The translations under genes were made by a program, and so were the position numbers. From contig DATBLC010000161.1 of assembly GCA_036555515.1 (NCBI GenBank), positions 62,001 through 126,000 of the forward strand: a DNA stretch of 64,000 nt. Direction: 5' to 3'. Each line of letters opens with the position of its first letter. The first letter of the stretch is position 1. The DNA comes from DATACQ01 sp036555515. GTDB lineage: Bacteria > Desulfobacterota > Binatia > UBA9968. Below, piece by piece: positions 16,156-24,943 of this stretch. The notes below the pieces were generated by a model. That model saw only the letters and a list, made by a program, of their open reading frames with translations, had not been told where the DNA came from and made no database searches.

Positions 16156-17700
16156 CTACCCTTTCAGTTTTACGGATTTGCCTATTGCAATCAAAAACAT
16201 GACGCTCTTGTCCGCGGCGTGGGGCGAGAAAAATTCTATAACGTCGTCGTCGAAGAACGTGAGCCCGGAGGCGCCGAGGCGTTGCGCGTAGGCGGCAAGG
16301 TAGAGTTTTCCGCCCATGATGCTTGCTTCGAGCTGTGCGGCGCGATAACCGCGGTTGCCGAAACGCTCGAATACACGATGAAGATCCGCGAGAAAGTAAA
16401 CGTTGACGCTGCAATCCGCCGGAATCACCTGGCCTAAGCCGAGATATCCCGCCTCGCGGCGAAAGTCCCCCTCTTTAAGAAGCTCGAGAGCACGCGCGGC
16501 TCGCTGGTAAACGTACGCGCCCGGCGGAAGCCCATCGACCGCGTTGACGATCAAGTACGGATCATTGAGGGACTCATCTGCGTGCAAGCAATCGAACGGT
16601 ATGCCGCGCGTTGCCCGGTCAAGCATCGTGGAGAGCTGCGCGAACGTGATCGCCTCGCGCGCAAATTCGCGCGTCGACCCACGCCGGATAATGACGTCCT
16701 CGATCTTATCCCGAGGCATCTCGTCATCTTTGAATGGCTGCAACATGAACAGTTGCCCTCCCTTTTCGACTTCATCCCTCGGCCTTTCGCCTATCCCCCC
16801 ATCGCGCCAGGATGCAACTTCCGCTGCGCTCGCCAAAGACGACGCGTCATGCATAGACCGCATCGCCGGATACTCAACTTCCCTCGTCGATAGCGGCTCG
16901 GTCTCGAGTGCGAGCGGCTCGATGGCGGCGGATGGCCTCGGGCGATGCGTCGCCAAATCGCTAAGCGCGACCAGAGACAGCGCCGCCTCGCGTTGGCTAT
17001 CAAGGTTCAAGAGCTCGCTTACCGCGCCGTCGACGAAGCCGAGAACGAGCTTCGCCGGAATCTTGCGAGCAGACGCCGCGGCCAATAGGTTGGCAAGAAT
17101 AGTGCCGTTATCCCAATAGCAGTGCCTATAGGCGCGCGACTGGTATTTCCACGCATTGCGCCAGAACGTGGAGGCGCTGACGATCACACATGGTGCATTC
17201 ACGATGGAGGGTTCTTCGCCGCTGGCATTCACCAGGACTGAACGATAATCTCCCGCGCGCAACTTTCGCAGCGAGAAATCTTGCGGGCTGAATTGATAAA
17301 CTCCCGCCTCAAGATCCTCAAGATCTCCACAGACAACATACAGATCGATGTGATAGAGCGCGCCAGTGCAAGCGGCGGCGCGAAAAAGCATCTCTCCGCC
17401 CGGATAACTCCTGCGCTTGGTAACTCCCGCAGAAAGAAAAAGAATTTCCACCAGAGTTTGGCGCGTCGGGCTGACGACACCCTCGGCATCGGCGGCGGTC
17501 ATTGCAATCGCATCAAGCGCGGCCATCCCCGATGATGTCAAATGCTGATTTAAAGAAATCGGCTCGAGATCGCGATAAATTTTAAACGGGACCGGCTGGA
17601 TCTCCCAATCTAGATAGTGCGGGTTGGTCCGGATGCTCTGATAGGAATGCTTGGTGCCATCATGATAAGCCCACGCGGCTGTGATCTCACGGTTCTTCAT
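16156..17700 (-). CDS. SagB/ThcOx-type nitroreductase-fold oxidoreductase, two tandem domains
   Basis: A 514-residue flavoprotein with two nitroreductase-like halves. The opening YHDGTKHSYQSI and YLDWEIQPVPFKIY is typical of long SagB-like proteins. Half one (about 60-240) contains TKRRSYPGGEMLFRAAACTG and LYHIDLYVV. Half two (about 325-505) contains RRGSTREFAREAITFAQL, the FMN-phosphate-binding RR-S-x-R-x-F pattern, and ends in an AAYAQRLGASGLTFFDD block. SagB enzymes oxidise azolines in peptides when a cyclodehydratase is present; none is seen nearby, so another oxidation is likely. It is the first gene of the unit with the SNF2 helicase. Confidence 0.87.
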   Translation of the reverse strand: MKNREITAAWAYHDGTKHSYQSIRTNPHYLDWEIQPVPFKIYRDLEPISLNQHLTSSGMAALDAIAMTAADAEGVVSPTRQTLVEILFLSAGVTKRRSYPGGEMLFRAAACTGALYHIDLYVVCGDLEDLEAGVYQFSPQDFSLRKLRAGDYRSVLVNASGEEPSIVNAPCVIVSASTFWRNAWKYQSRAYRHCYWDNGTILANLLAAASARKIPAKLVLGFVDGAVSELLNLDSQREAALSLVALSDLATHRPRPSAAIEPLALETEPLSTREVEYPAMRSMHDASSLASAAEVASWRDGGIGERPRDEVEKGGQLFMLQPFKDDEMPRDKIEDVIIRRGSTREFAREAITFAQLSTMLDRATRGIPFDCLHADESLNDPYLIVNAVDGLPPGAYVYQRAARALELLKEGDFRREAGYLGLGQVIPADCSVNVYFLADLHRVFERFGNRGYRAAQLEASIMGGKLYLAAYAQRLGASGLTFFDDDVIEFFSPHAADKSVMFLIAIGKSVKLKG

Positions 17701-18125
17701 ATCACCCTCCCGCTTCTTGAATCAGCTCATATCACTCCAAGGCTGCGACCACTAGCAGCTGGCCAAAAATGGCCCTTTTTTCGTCGAAAGCCTCAGAGTC
17801 TGTCCTCGGTTTATCGAAGGAACGAATGGGAACGTTGAATTCGTTGAGGTTTTCCGTTTACGCTGAAATCGTCGAAGCGTTCGGTGTTTTCAGCAGCCGG
17901 CGCGGCGTGCACTCGCCCTAGGCGAGACTCGCTGCTTCCAATATCGTTGCCGACCGGTTATAATTTTTTGGATTTGCGCGTGAATAATCTCCTATTTGAA
18001 GCGCTAGGCATCTAAAGTCGGATGCGTCGATTACCCGGAGTCACGGCTGGTATTCACTCATGCGAAATATGCCGGCGTGTTCCCCCAAGCGTAAAATTTA
18101 TCCCGTGAAGAATTAAAGGAGAATG
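17701..18125. other. Divergent promoter region with hairpin
   Basis: It separates the minus-strand SagB-helicase unit from the plus-strand binding-protein gene. CTCGCC-CTA-GGCGAG (17912-17926) is a perfect 6-base-pair hairpin. TATAAT at 17959-17964 is a consensus -10 for the plus strand, but only a weak -35 (TTCCAA, 17936-17941) lies 17 bases before it. The stretch 17815-17890 holds degenerate GAACG/GTTGAA repeats like other gaps in this window. AAAGGAG at 18115-18121 is the ribosome site of the next gene. Confidence 0.5.
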
Positions 18126-19121
18126 ATGAACCGATTTACTGTTTCTCTCGTCAACGGCCTGCTGGCGCTTTCGCTATTGCTTGCCTACCCATGTTGGGCT
18201 AACGGCGAAAAGCCGCTGATGGTCGGCGTCGCCGGCCCGGCCATCAATATGGTCTATTCTTTCGTCACTCGGGATGCCGGGCTCTGGCAAAAGTATGGCC
18301 TTGATTCGCGTGTCATCGTCTTTGAATCCGGCTCCATTTTGGCTCAAGCCGCACTTTCCGGCGAGGTCAAGTTTTCGATCTCTTCGGGACCGGCGACCAT
18401 CGCGTCGCGCACCCAGGGCGCGGACACGATAATGGTCGCGGCCGCGGTCAACACTCTGCCTTACAGCGTCGTTGCCGCAAAACAAATTACCAGGTGGGAC
18501 CAGCTGAAGGGCAAAAAAGTCGCGATCAGCAGATTTGGCTCGGGAACGGACACCGCCATACGCATGGTGCTCAAGAAATTTGGCTTGGACCCCACCAAAG
18601 ATGTAACCATTTTGCAGGTCGGTACGCAGCCCGCGCGGGTTCAGGCATTGGCCGCCGGTGCCATCGATGCGACCCTTATTTCCCCACCCTTGGATCTCGC
18701 CGCGAAAAAGCAAGGCTATAATATTCTGGTAAACATCGCCGATCTCGGCATTCCTTATCCGCAAACAGTGGTCGAGACCACCGACCGTTTCATCAAGCAA
18801 AATCCCCAAACCGTCAAGTACTTTGTGAAAGGGTTCCTCGAAGGACTACGCTACGCCGCTACCCATGCGGACCACACGAAGAAAGTTATTACCAAGTATT
18901 TGATGACCGCCGACCCTGAAGTGGTCGAAGCGACCTATCAGAGCTATCTGCAGGTCACGGATTACAGCGGCTACCCGAATCTGGAAGGTATTCGCAACGC
19001 TATCGCCGAAGTGGCACAACGCCTACCGGCGGCCAAGAACAAAAGACCCGAAGAGTTCGTCAACACGCGCTTTTTAAAGGATCTCGAAAAGGAAGGCTTC
19101 TTAAAACAGTCGGGGTTATAA
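18126..19121 (+). CDS. ABC transporter periplasmic binding protein, NMT1/SsuA-like
   Basis: A 331-residue exported solute receptor. A signal peptide (hydrophobic LLALSLLLAYPCWA) is cleaved after about residue 26. The mature part has the NMT1 pattern: early IGVAGPA-type strand, LWQKYGLDSRVIVFESGS, repeated presentation of ligand loops (SSGPATIASRTQGADTIMVA) and the hinge LKGKKVAISRFGSGTDTAIR. Relatives bind sulfonates, thiamine precursors or aromatic acids. AAAGGAG lies four bases before ATG 18126 and only one base before the alternative ATG 18123, which decides the start. No permease or ATPase gene is adjacent; such orphan receptors are common in this type of genome. Confidence 0.88.
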   Translation: MNRFTVSLVNGLLALSLLLAYPCWANGEKPLMVGVAGPAINMVYSFVTRDAGLWQKYGLDSRVIVFESGSILAQAALSGEVKFSISSGPATIASRTQGADTIMVAAAVNTLPYSVVAAKQITRWDQLKGKKVAISRFGSGTDTAIRMVLKKFGLDPTKDVTILQVGTQPARVQALAAGAIDATLISPPLDLAAKKQGYNILVNIADLGIPYPQTVVETTDRFIKQNPQTVKYFVKGFLEGLRYAATHADHTKKVITKYLMTADPEVVEATYQSYLQVTDYSGYPNLEGIRNAIAEVAQRLPAAKNKRPEEFVNTRFLKDLEKEGFLKQSGL

Positions 19122-19327
19122 GGTAGCTCAGAGGCTGTCGATTACCCTACCGCAAACGCCGCGAGCTTGTCGGAAGCGTGATGAGCTCGCACTGGCGCGT
19201 ACGAAATCGAGAAACCTTTCGCTTTGCCCGCCAACATCCGCAACCTGGTTATCAATCCCAATGAGGCCGTCGTATCGCAGTAGCGAGGACGAGCCGGCCG
19301 GTGATTCCTCGCCTGCGGCCTTAAACT

Positions 19328-21298
19328 TCAGGTCACCTTGCCTTCGGTCGTTACTGCTACCGCGTGTAACTTTTCGCGCGCCGAGCGCGCCAGCCATTCA
19401 ATGCTCACCATGACGATAGCCAGGAACAATCCAATGGCATTGGTCGCCCAGGTCAACTCGACGTATTGCCCGGTGCTCGTAACGGGAATGAGCAGAGCGA
19501 CCGCGGCGATAATAAAAAATGCCCGCTTCACCACGCCGATCGGCCGGAACAGAAAACCCACCATTCCGACGCCGAGCAAAATAGAGCCGATCACCGCGGT
19601 TGCCACCGAAAGCGTCACGATGTACCAGTGACCGTAGAGCAACAGCGATGGCGAGAACACAAAAAGAAACGGAATGACGTACGCGATGGAACAAAGCCGC
19701 ATGGCTTCCCAACCGGTGCGAATCGGATCGGTTTTACCGATGGTCGCGGCAGCGTAACTCGCGATACAGACGGGTGGGGTAATCATGCTCAGCATGCCGA
19801 AATAAAAAATGAACAAGTGAGCCGCGATCGGCATGATACCAAGTTTGGCGAGACCGGGGGCCACCAGCACTGCGAGCAAGACGTACACCGCCGTCGTCGG
19901 CATGCCCATGCCGAGAATGATGCTCACGATGGCAGTCAAAATGAGCAGAAGAATCGCGCTGCTCTGGCCCAGATTAAGCAGCGTCAAAGTTAACGTAAAA
20001 CCGAGACCGGTGAGTTGCAACACGCCGATCACGACGCCCGCCAATCCCGTGATAGCAGCTATCTCGAGCAAGCCGCGACCGGTGCCGAGCAGGATTTTGA
20101 CGAACTCGCGCGGGCGGAGTTTTATCCCGGGCGTGAAAAAACCGACAATCACACCGGATGCCGCCGCAAGAAGCCCGGCTTCTTCCGGACGGCGGTTGTA
20201 GACAAACATCCACAGGATAAGAACCACTAACGGCACGACAAAACCCGCAGACCGTTTCAACACCGGCCAAAGACGCGGCAACTCGGCGCGGGGCAGACCA
20301 ACGATGCCGCCGCGCGCCGCCAGAAGATCCACCTGAATAAAAAGCGCGACGTAATAAAGAATCGCCGGCACCAACGCGGCCAATGCGACCTCCGCGTAAG
20401 GAATTCCCAGATACTCCGCGATCAGAAACGCCGCTGCCCCCATGACGGGCGGCATGATCTGGCCGCCCGTCGACGCCACTGCTTCCACCGCGGCGGCAAC
20501 GGGAGGCGGGTAACCCGCCTTTTTCATCATGGGAATTGTGAAAGCGCCGTCCACCACGACATTGGCCACGGCGCTGCCGCTGATGTTGCCGAACAGGCTC
20601 GATGACACGATGGCGATCTTCGCCTGGCCGCCGCGAAAGCGCCCCATTGCCGCCAGGGAGAAATCGTTCAAAAACGCGGCGCCGCCGACGGCATGTAAAG
20701 CTTCGCCGAAAAGAATGAAAACAAGAACGATACTGGAACCGATCTGTAACGCCTGCCCAAAAATTCCGTTGGCGTCGAGATATAGATAGGTGGCAAGGCG
20801 CGGCACCGACCAGCCGCGGCCGTAGAAATCGCCCGGGAAGACGTAAGCGAACAAAGCATAAGTAACGAAGCAAGCGGCGATGATCACCAGCGGCCAGCCG
20901 ATTAGCCGGCGGGACCCCTCGGCCAGCAGCAGCACCATGATGGTGCCAAGAACGACACTCTCCGTGGTGATTTCGCCCAGCGTATCGACCAATTTGGGAT
21001 ACTGAATGAAGATAAAGAGGCCGACCCCCAACCCCGCCAGGGCGGCGATCAAGTCATACCAGGGAACGTGATAGCGGTCTTTGGCGCCGCGCGCCGGCAC
21101 CAGAAGGAAGGTGGCGAAAAGAGATAAAGCGAGGAATAACCCCATGTATTGCTCGTTAAACACGAGCCAATCGATCATCTGGGGCACGTTGAGAAGAAAA
21201 AAGACACCGACCAGAGGCAGCGCAATCAGGGCGCTATTTGCTGCCCATAGCAACGGCCCCTTTAGCTCGCGATTACGTATGCTTTCTTCGATATCCAC
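19328..21298 (-). CDS. TRAP transporter fused permease (4TM/12TM, DctQM type)
   Basis: A 656-residue inner-membrane protein fusing the small and large permease subunits of a sodium-driven TRAP transporter. Four N-terminal segments precede the DctM core, marked by GNISGSAVANVVVDGAFTIP, STGGQIMPPVMGAAAFLIAE and the second-repeat block GMGMPTTAVYVLLAVLVAPG; three more segments close the C-terminus. It starts at a GTG (21298) after AAAGG. Upstream on the same strand, 69 bases away, are two TAXI-type binding proteins that presumably deliver the solute. TAXI systems usually carry carboxylates or amino acids such as glutamate. Confidence 0.93.
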   Translation of the reverse strand: MDIEESIRNRELKGPLLWAANSALIALPLVGVFFLLNVPQMIDWLVFNEQYMGLFLALSLFATFLLVPARGAKDRYHVPWYDLIAALAGLGVGLFIFIQYPKLVDTLGEITTESVVLGTIMVLLLAEGSRRLIGWPLVIIAACFVTYALFAYVFPGDFYGRGWSVPRLATYLYLDANGIFGQALQIGSSIVLVFILFGEALHAVGGAAFLNDFSLAAMGRFRGGQAKIAIVSSSLFGNISGSAVANVVVDGAFTIPMMKKAGYPPPVAAAVEAVASTGGQIMPPVMGAAAFLIAEYLGIPYAEVALAALVPAILYYVALFIQVDLLAARGGIVGLPRAELPRLWPVLKRSAGFVVPLVVLILWMFVYNRRPEEAGLLAAASGVIVGFFTPGIKLRPREFVKILLGTGRGLLEIAAITGLAGVVIGVLQLTGLGFTLTLTLLNLGQSSAILLLILTAIVSIILGMGMPTTAVYVLLAVLVAPGLAKLGIMPIAAHLFIFYFGMLSMITPPVCIASYAAATIGKTDPIRTGWEAMRLCSIAYVIPFLFVFSPSLLLYGHWYIVTLSVATAVIGSILLGVGMVGFLFRPIGVVKRAFFIIAAVALLIPVTSTGQYVELTWATNAIGLFLAIVMVSIEWLARSAREKLHAVAVTTEGKVT

Positions 21299-21367
21299 GG
21301 GGGCAACCTTTCAAGTCGGCGGAGCCGAGGTCATCGCCTCGGCTCCGCGAAAGCTTAGTTTCACGCG

Positions 21368-22411
21368 TTAGCTGCAAATCTCTTTCGTGCGCGCATCATG
21401 TTTGGCAGTCCAGACGCCCGCTTCTTTGTAGAATTTAACGGCGCCTGGATGGTACGGCACGGTGAAATTAGTCAACGCCTGATGTTCTTTCGCCCATCGT
21501 TTGAAAATAGGGTGGAAAGATTGCAGCTCGGCAAGATTGTCCCACCACGCTTTGACGATCGTGTATATGGCCTTTTCGCTCATCTTCGAAGACGTCACCA
21601 GATGGAGCGGATACCCGATAACATGGGTTTCGCCTTTGACTCCGGTCGTCGGAGTAGACTTGACGACGCTGGCGCCGTATGGCGCGAGAACCTTGTTGGC
21701 TGCTTCGGTGTCTGGAAGATTGATGAACCTAACGGGTTCCATGGCATTGACTTCTTCGACGAGGCCGATCCCCAGGGCCGAAATCGAGGAATCCACCTTA
21801 CCCTCCGCCACTCCGCGCACGCCGTCGTTTAAATTGGAAAACCGCACTTGCGTCACATCATTGCCTTTCACGCCGCCCATTTCCAACATGGCATTTTGCC
21901 ACGTTTGATTGATCGCATGGCCGCCGTAATCCCAAGCCATGCGTTTTCCTTTGAGGTCGGAAACTTGCTTGATGTCCGATTTGTCACGCACCAGGAGTCC
22001 CGCGGTGAAAGGGAAAATGCCCCCGGCGGCCACACGGATACTGCGATGGGGTTTCTTATAGTTCGCGGTGCCCGTGGCCGCCATCTTGGCGTCCAGAATA
22101 TTAATGACGCCGAATTCCAATTCGCCGCTATCCAAAAGCGAAATCCACGCATTGGGACCGTTGTAGGGTTGAACCTTGCCCGTTATCTTCGTCGCCTTGC
22201 TCGTAACCGCCGCCAATGCCGACCCCATGGCGTGAGCGCCCGTGCCCGCCGGATTGGTGCCGATCGCAATCGAGCGCGGCAAATCTTCGCTTTTGTTTGT
22301 CACTGGACTGCAATCCAGTTTGGCCGCAGCCGCGCCGGCCGGTTGCATCGGCGGTACGAGCAAACCGGCGATACTGGCGATGGCGAGCCATTTTTTCAAT
22401 TCACTAACCAT
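21368..22411 (-). CDS. TAXI-family TRAP transporter solute-binding protein, copy 1
   Basis: A 347-residue exported receptor for the adjacent fused TRAP permease. It has a signal peptide (about residues 1-28), then the TAXI marks IAIGTNPAGTGAHAMGSALA, QPYNGPNAWISLL and the hinge LKGKRMAWDYGGHAINQTW. Ribosome site AAGGAGGG precedes the ATG by six bases. It lies between the permease and a second copy, 87 bases upstream, to which it is about 80 % identical over the first 200 mature residues by eye. Typical differences are in the third quarter, where ligand contacts would lie. Confidence 0.92.
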   Translation of the reverse strand: MVSELKKWLAIASIAGLLVPPMQPAGAAAAKLDCSPVTNKSEDLPRSIAIGTNPAGTGAHAMGSALAAVTSKATKITGKVQPYNGPNAWISLLDSGELEFGVINILDAKMAATGTANYKKPHRSIRVAAGGIFPFTAGLLVRDKSDIKQVSDLKGKRMAWDYGGHAINQTWQNAMLEMGGVKGNDVTQVRFSNLNDGVRGVAEGKVDSSISALGIGLVEEVNAMEPVRFINLPDTEAANKVLAPYGASVVKSTPTTGVKGETHVIGYPLHLVTSSKMSEKAIYTIVKAWWDNLAELQSFHPIFKRWAKEHQALTNFTVPYHPGAVKFYKEAGVWTAKHDARTKEICS

Positions 22412-22498
22412 TACTTTCCCTCCTTTTTTGCTCCTGTTGTTTTGAGCCTAGAGTCAAAGCGCCGATAATGCCGCGACTCCCGTACGAAATTCAAGTCC

Positions 22499-23542
22499 CT
22501 AACCGCATATCTCTTTGGTGCGGGCATCATGCTTGGCTGTCCAAACCCCCGCCTCTTTATAAAACTTCATGGCGCCGGGGTGATAGGGCACGGTGAAATT
22601 GGTTAGCGCCTGATGTTCTTTTTTCCACCGTTTAAAAAGCGGATGGAGCTTTTGCAGCTCCTCCAGGTTTTCCCACCAGGCCTTCACCATCGTATACACG
22701 GTTTTTTCGCTGACTTTTGTCGAGGTGGCGAGCTGCAATGGATAACCAAGCACATGGGTCTCGCCTTTTACGCCTGTAGTCGGCGAGGCCTTTACAATCG
22801 TTACCCCGTACTGGCCGAGAAATTTATTGCCCTCTTCGGTATTCGGCAAATCGATGAAGCGAACCGGCTCCATGGCGTTCACTTCCTCGACCAGACCGAT
22901 ACCGAGCGCCACGATCGAGGCATCAACTTTACCTTCCGCTACGGCCCGGACGCCGTCGTTGAGATTTGAGAACCGGACTTGAATGACATCGCTACCCTTC
23001 ACACCGCCGATTTCCATCATGGAGCTTTGCAAGGTCTGGCTTATGGCATGCCCGCCAAAGTCCCAGGCCATGCGTTTGCCCTTGATATCGGACACTTGTT
23101 TTATGTTTGACTTGTCCCGGACCACCAATCCGACGGTAAACGGAAAAACGCCGCCCTGAGCGATGCGAATGCTCGGATGAGCCTTTTTGTAATTACCGGT
23201 GCCCGTCGCCGCCATTTTCGAGTCCAAAATGTTGATTATGCCGAACTCCAACTCGCCGTTGTCCAGCAGCGTCATCCAGGCGTTTGGCCCGTTGTAGGGT
23301 TGCACCTTGCCGGTCACTGAAGTCTTTTTGCTGACCACCGCCGCTAGTCCTGAGCCCAAGGAATGCGCGCCGGTGCCGGCGGGATTGGTGCCGATGGCAA
23401 TCGAGCGTGGCAGATCCTCGCTCTTATTGGTCACCGGACCGCAGTCCAGTTTGGCCGCGGCGCCATGGACTAACTGCCAAGGCGGCAGGATTAGGAAACC
23501 GATCGCCAGTAGGATTCGAGTTAGGATGATCGCCTGTTTCAT
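22499..23542 (-). CDS. TAXI-family TRAP transporter solute-binding protein, copy 2
   Basis: A 347-residue paralogue of the preceding gene, with the same length and a signal peptide of different sequence (MKQAIILTRILLAIGFLILP). Conserved blocks are IAIGTNPAGTGAHSLGSGLA, QPYNGPNAWMTLLDNGELEF and IKGKRMAWDFGGHAISQTL. The strong AAGGAGG site and long spacing before it (256 bases to the next gene) suggest that the transporter operon starts here. Two receptors sharing one permease would widen the solute range or the affinity range. The tandem copy implies a duplication that is not very recent, since the third codon positions differ often. Confidence 0.92.
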   Translation of the reverse strand: MKQAIILTRILLAIGFLILPPWQLVHGAAAKLDCGPVTNKSEDLPRSIAIGTNPAGTGAHSLGSGLAAVVSKKTSVTGKVQPYNGPNAWMTLLDNGELEFGIINILDSKMAATGTGNYKKAHPSIRIAQGGVFPFTVGLVVRDKSNIKQVSDIKGKRMAWDFGGHAISQTLQSSMMEIGGVKGSDVIQVRFSNLNDGVRAVAEGKVDASIVALGIGLVEEVNAMEPVRFIDLPNTEEGNKFLGQYGVTIVKASPTTGVKGETHVLGYPLQLATSTKVSEKTVYTMVKAWWENLEELQKLHPLFKRWKKEHQALTNFTVPYHPGAMKFYKEAGVWTAKHDARTKEICG

Positions 23543-23798
23543 CTTAACGCCTCCTTTTTTGATGAGTCACCAATCCTAGGAACTATTCAATTACCAATCG
23601 CTCACAGAGAATACCTTTCGACCCGCGGTTTGACCCAACATACTCCGTCCACAAACGTAAATGCTAGCGCTGCAACCAGGCCGCATCATTACACCGGGTT
23701 ATTGTTGCGCCGAGGGTTAAACCTTGCGCGGGTAAGAGCGCAGCCATTTTCTTCGAGCACTAGTTGCTTGTCTTCATAGGTAACCCGTGCTTCGCGCA

Positions 23799-24857
23799 TT
23801 AGTTCCAGACCGTGATCCCCATCAAGTTTTTTCCCGCCTCCAGGTCGTGAAACGCGTCGTTGATTTCTTCGAATCGATAGCGTTTGGAAACCAGCCCGGT
23901 CACGTCCACTCGCTTGTCGCGCACCATGTGCAGGACTTCGATCACATCCGTCGGGCGGCGCAGCGCCACTCCGGCTATTTTGATTTCCTGCATGGTGAAG
24001 CTCGCGTCGCTAATGGTGAAGGGCACTTTTCCCAAGCCGCCGATAATCGTCGCCGTGCCGCCGGGTCTTGTGGCTTGAATGATTTGATCCGAGGTTTTGA
24101 CGTTGCCCAGCGCTTCGAATGCTTTGCTCACGCCGCCACCGGTCATGTCGCGCACCGCCTTTACCGGATCGTCCCTCGACGCGTTGATGGCATGGGTGGC
24201 GCCGAATTTCTTCGCGGCCTCGAGTTTGGCATCGAGAATATCCACAGCGATGATCGGATAGGCTCCGAAGCAGCGTAGGAATTGTATTGTGTTGAGCCCG
24301 ACGCCGCCGCAACCGATAACCAGCGCGGAATCACCGGGCTGGATCGCCGCGGAATTTTTTACCGCATTGTACGCCGTGGTCATGCGGCAGCCGACGATGC
24401 TCGCCTCATCGAGAGACAAGCCTTCCGGCAGCTTGAAAACCATGTATCCGGGCAGGGCGAGATACTGCGCGAAACCGCCGACGTTCCAGCGATAAATTTC
24501 TCTTCCGTCCGTCCGCGTCAGCGATGACGGATTGGGCCGGCTGCGGCAAAGATTTTCCCTCCCCGCGACACAATACTGGCAGTGCCCGCAACGATAGCGC
24601 GTGCCCACGATGACGGCATCGCCCACTGTGAACGCGCCGCGCTGGCCGGCGCCGACTTCCTCGATGCTGCCCGATACCTCGTGGCCGATAATCGCCGGCA
24701 GGCGGCTCTGGATGCGCCCTTCGATGACCTTGTAGTCGGTGTGGCATACACCGCAGGCCTTCACTTTGATGAGCACCTCGTCTGGAGAAATCTTCGGCAT
24801 TTGAAAATCCTCGATGGTCATTGGATCATGCACTTTGTGCAACACGGCTGCTTTCAT
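23799..24857 (-). CDS. Zinc-dependent alcohol dehydrogenase (MDR superfamily)
   Basis: A 352-residue cytoplasmic dehydrogenase. Catalytic zinc ligands are Cys in GVCHTDYK and His in IIGHEVSG; the structural zinc loop CGHCQYCVAGRENLC is complete. The dinucleotide motif is VIGCGGVGLNTIQFL with an acidic residue after it (AVDIL), which favours NAD. It resembles the class III/arylalcohol group. It is transcribed toward the TRAP cluster but is separated by 256 bases, so it may be independent. The alcohol or aldehyde substrate is unknown. Confidence 0.92.
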   Translation of the reverse strand: MKAAVLHKVHDPMTIEDFQMPKISPDEVLIKVKACGVCHTDYKVIEGRIQSRLPAIIGHEVSGSIEEVGAGQRGAFTVGDAVIVGTRYRCGHCQYCVAGRENLCRSRPNPSSLTRTDGREIYRWNVGGFAQYLALPGYMVFKLPEGLSLDEASIVGCRMTTAYNAVKNSAAIQPGDSALVIGCGGVGLNTIQFLRCFGAYPIIAVDILDAKLEAAKKFGATHAINASRDDPVKAVRDMTGGGVSKAFEALGNVKTSDQIIQATRPGGTATIIGGLGKVPFTISDASFTMQEIKIAGVALRRPTDVIEVLHMVRDKRVDVTGLVSKRYRFEEINDAFHDLEAGKNLMGITVWN

Positions 24858-24943
24858 AGCGCCAAGCTCCTTTGGCTGAGAACTGGCGCGATCCTACTAC
24901 AATCGGGAGCAGAATTGTCAACCGAGGAGCTCCGGCAGAGTTG

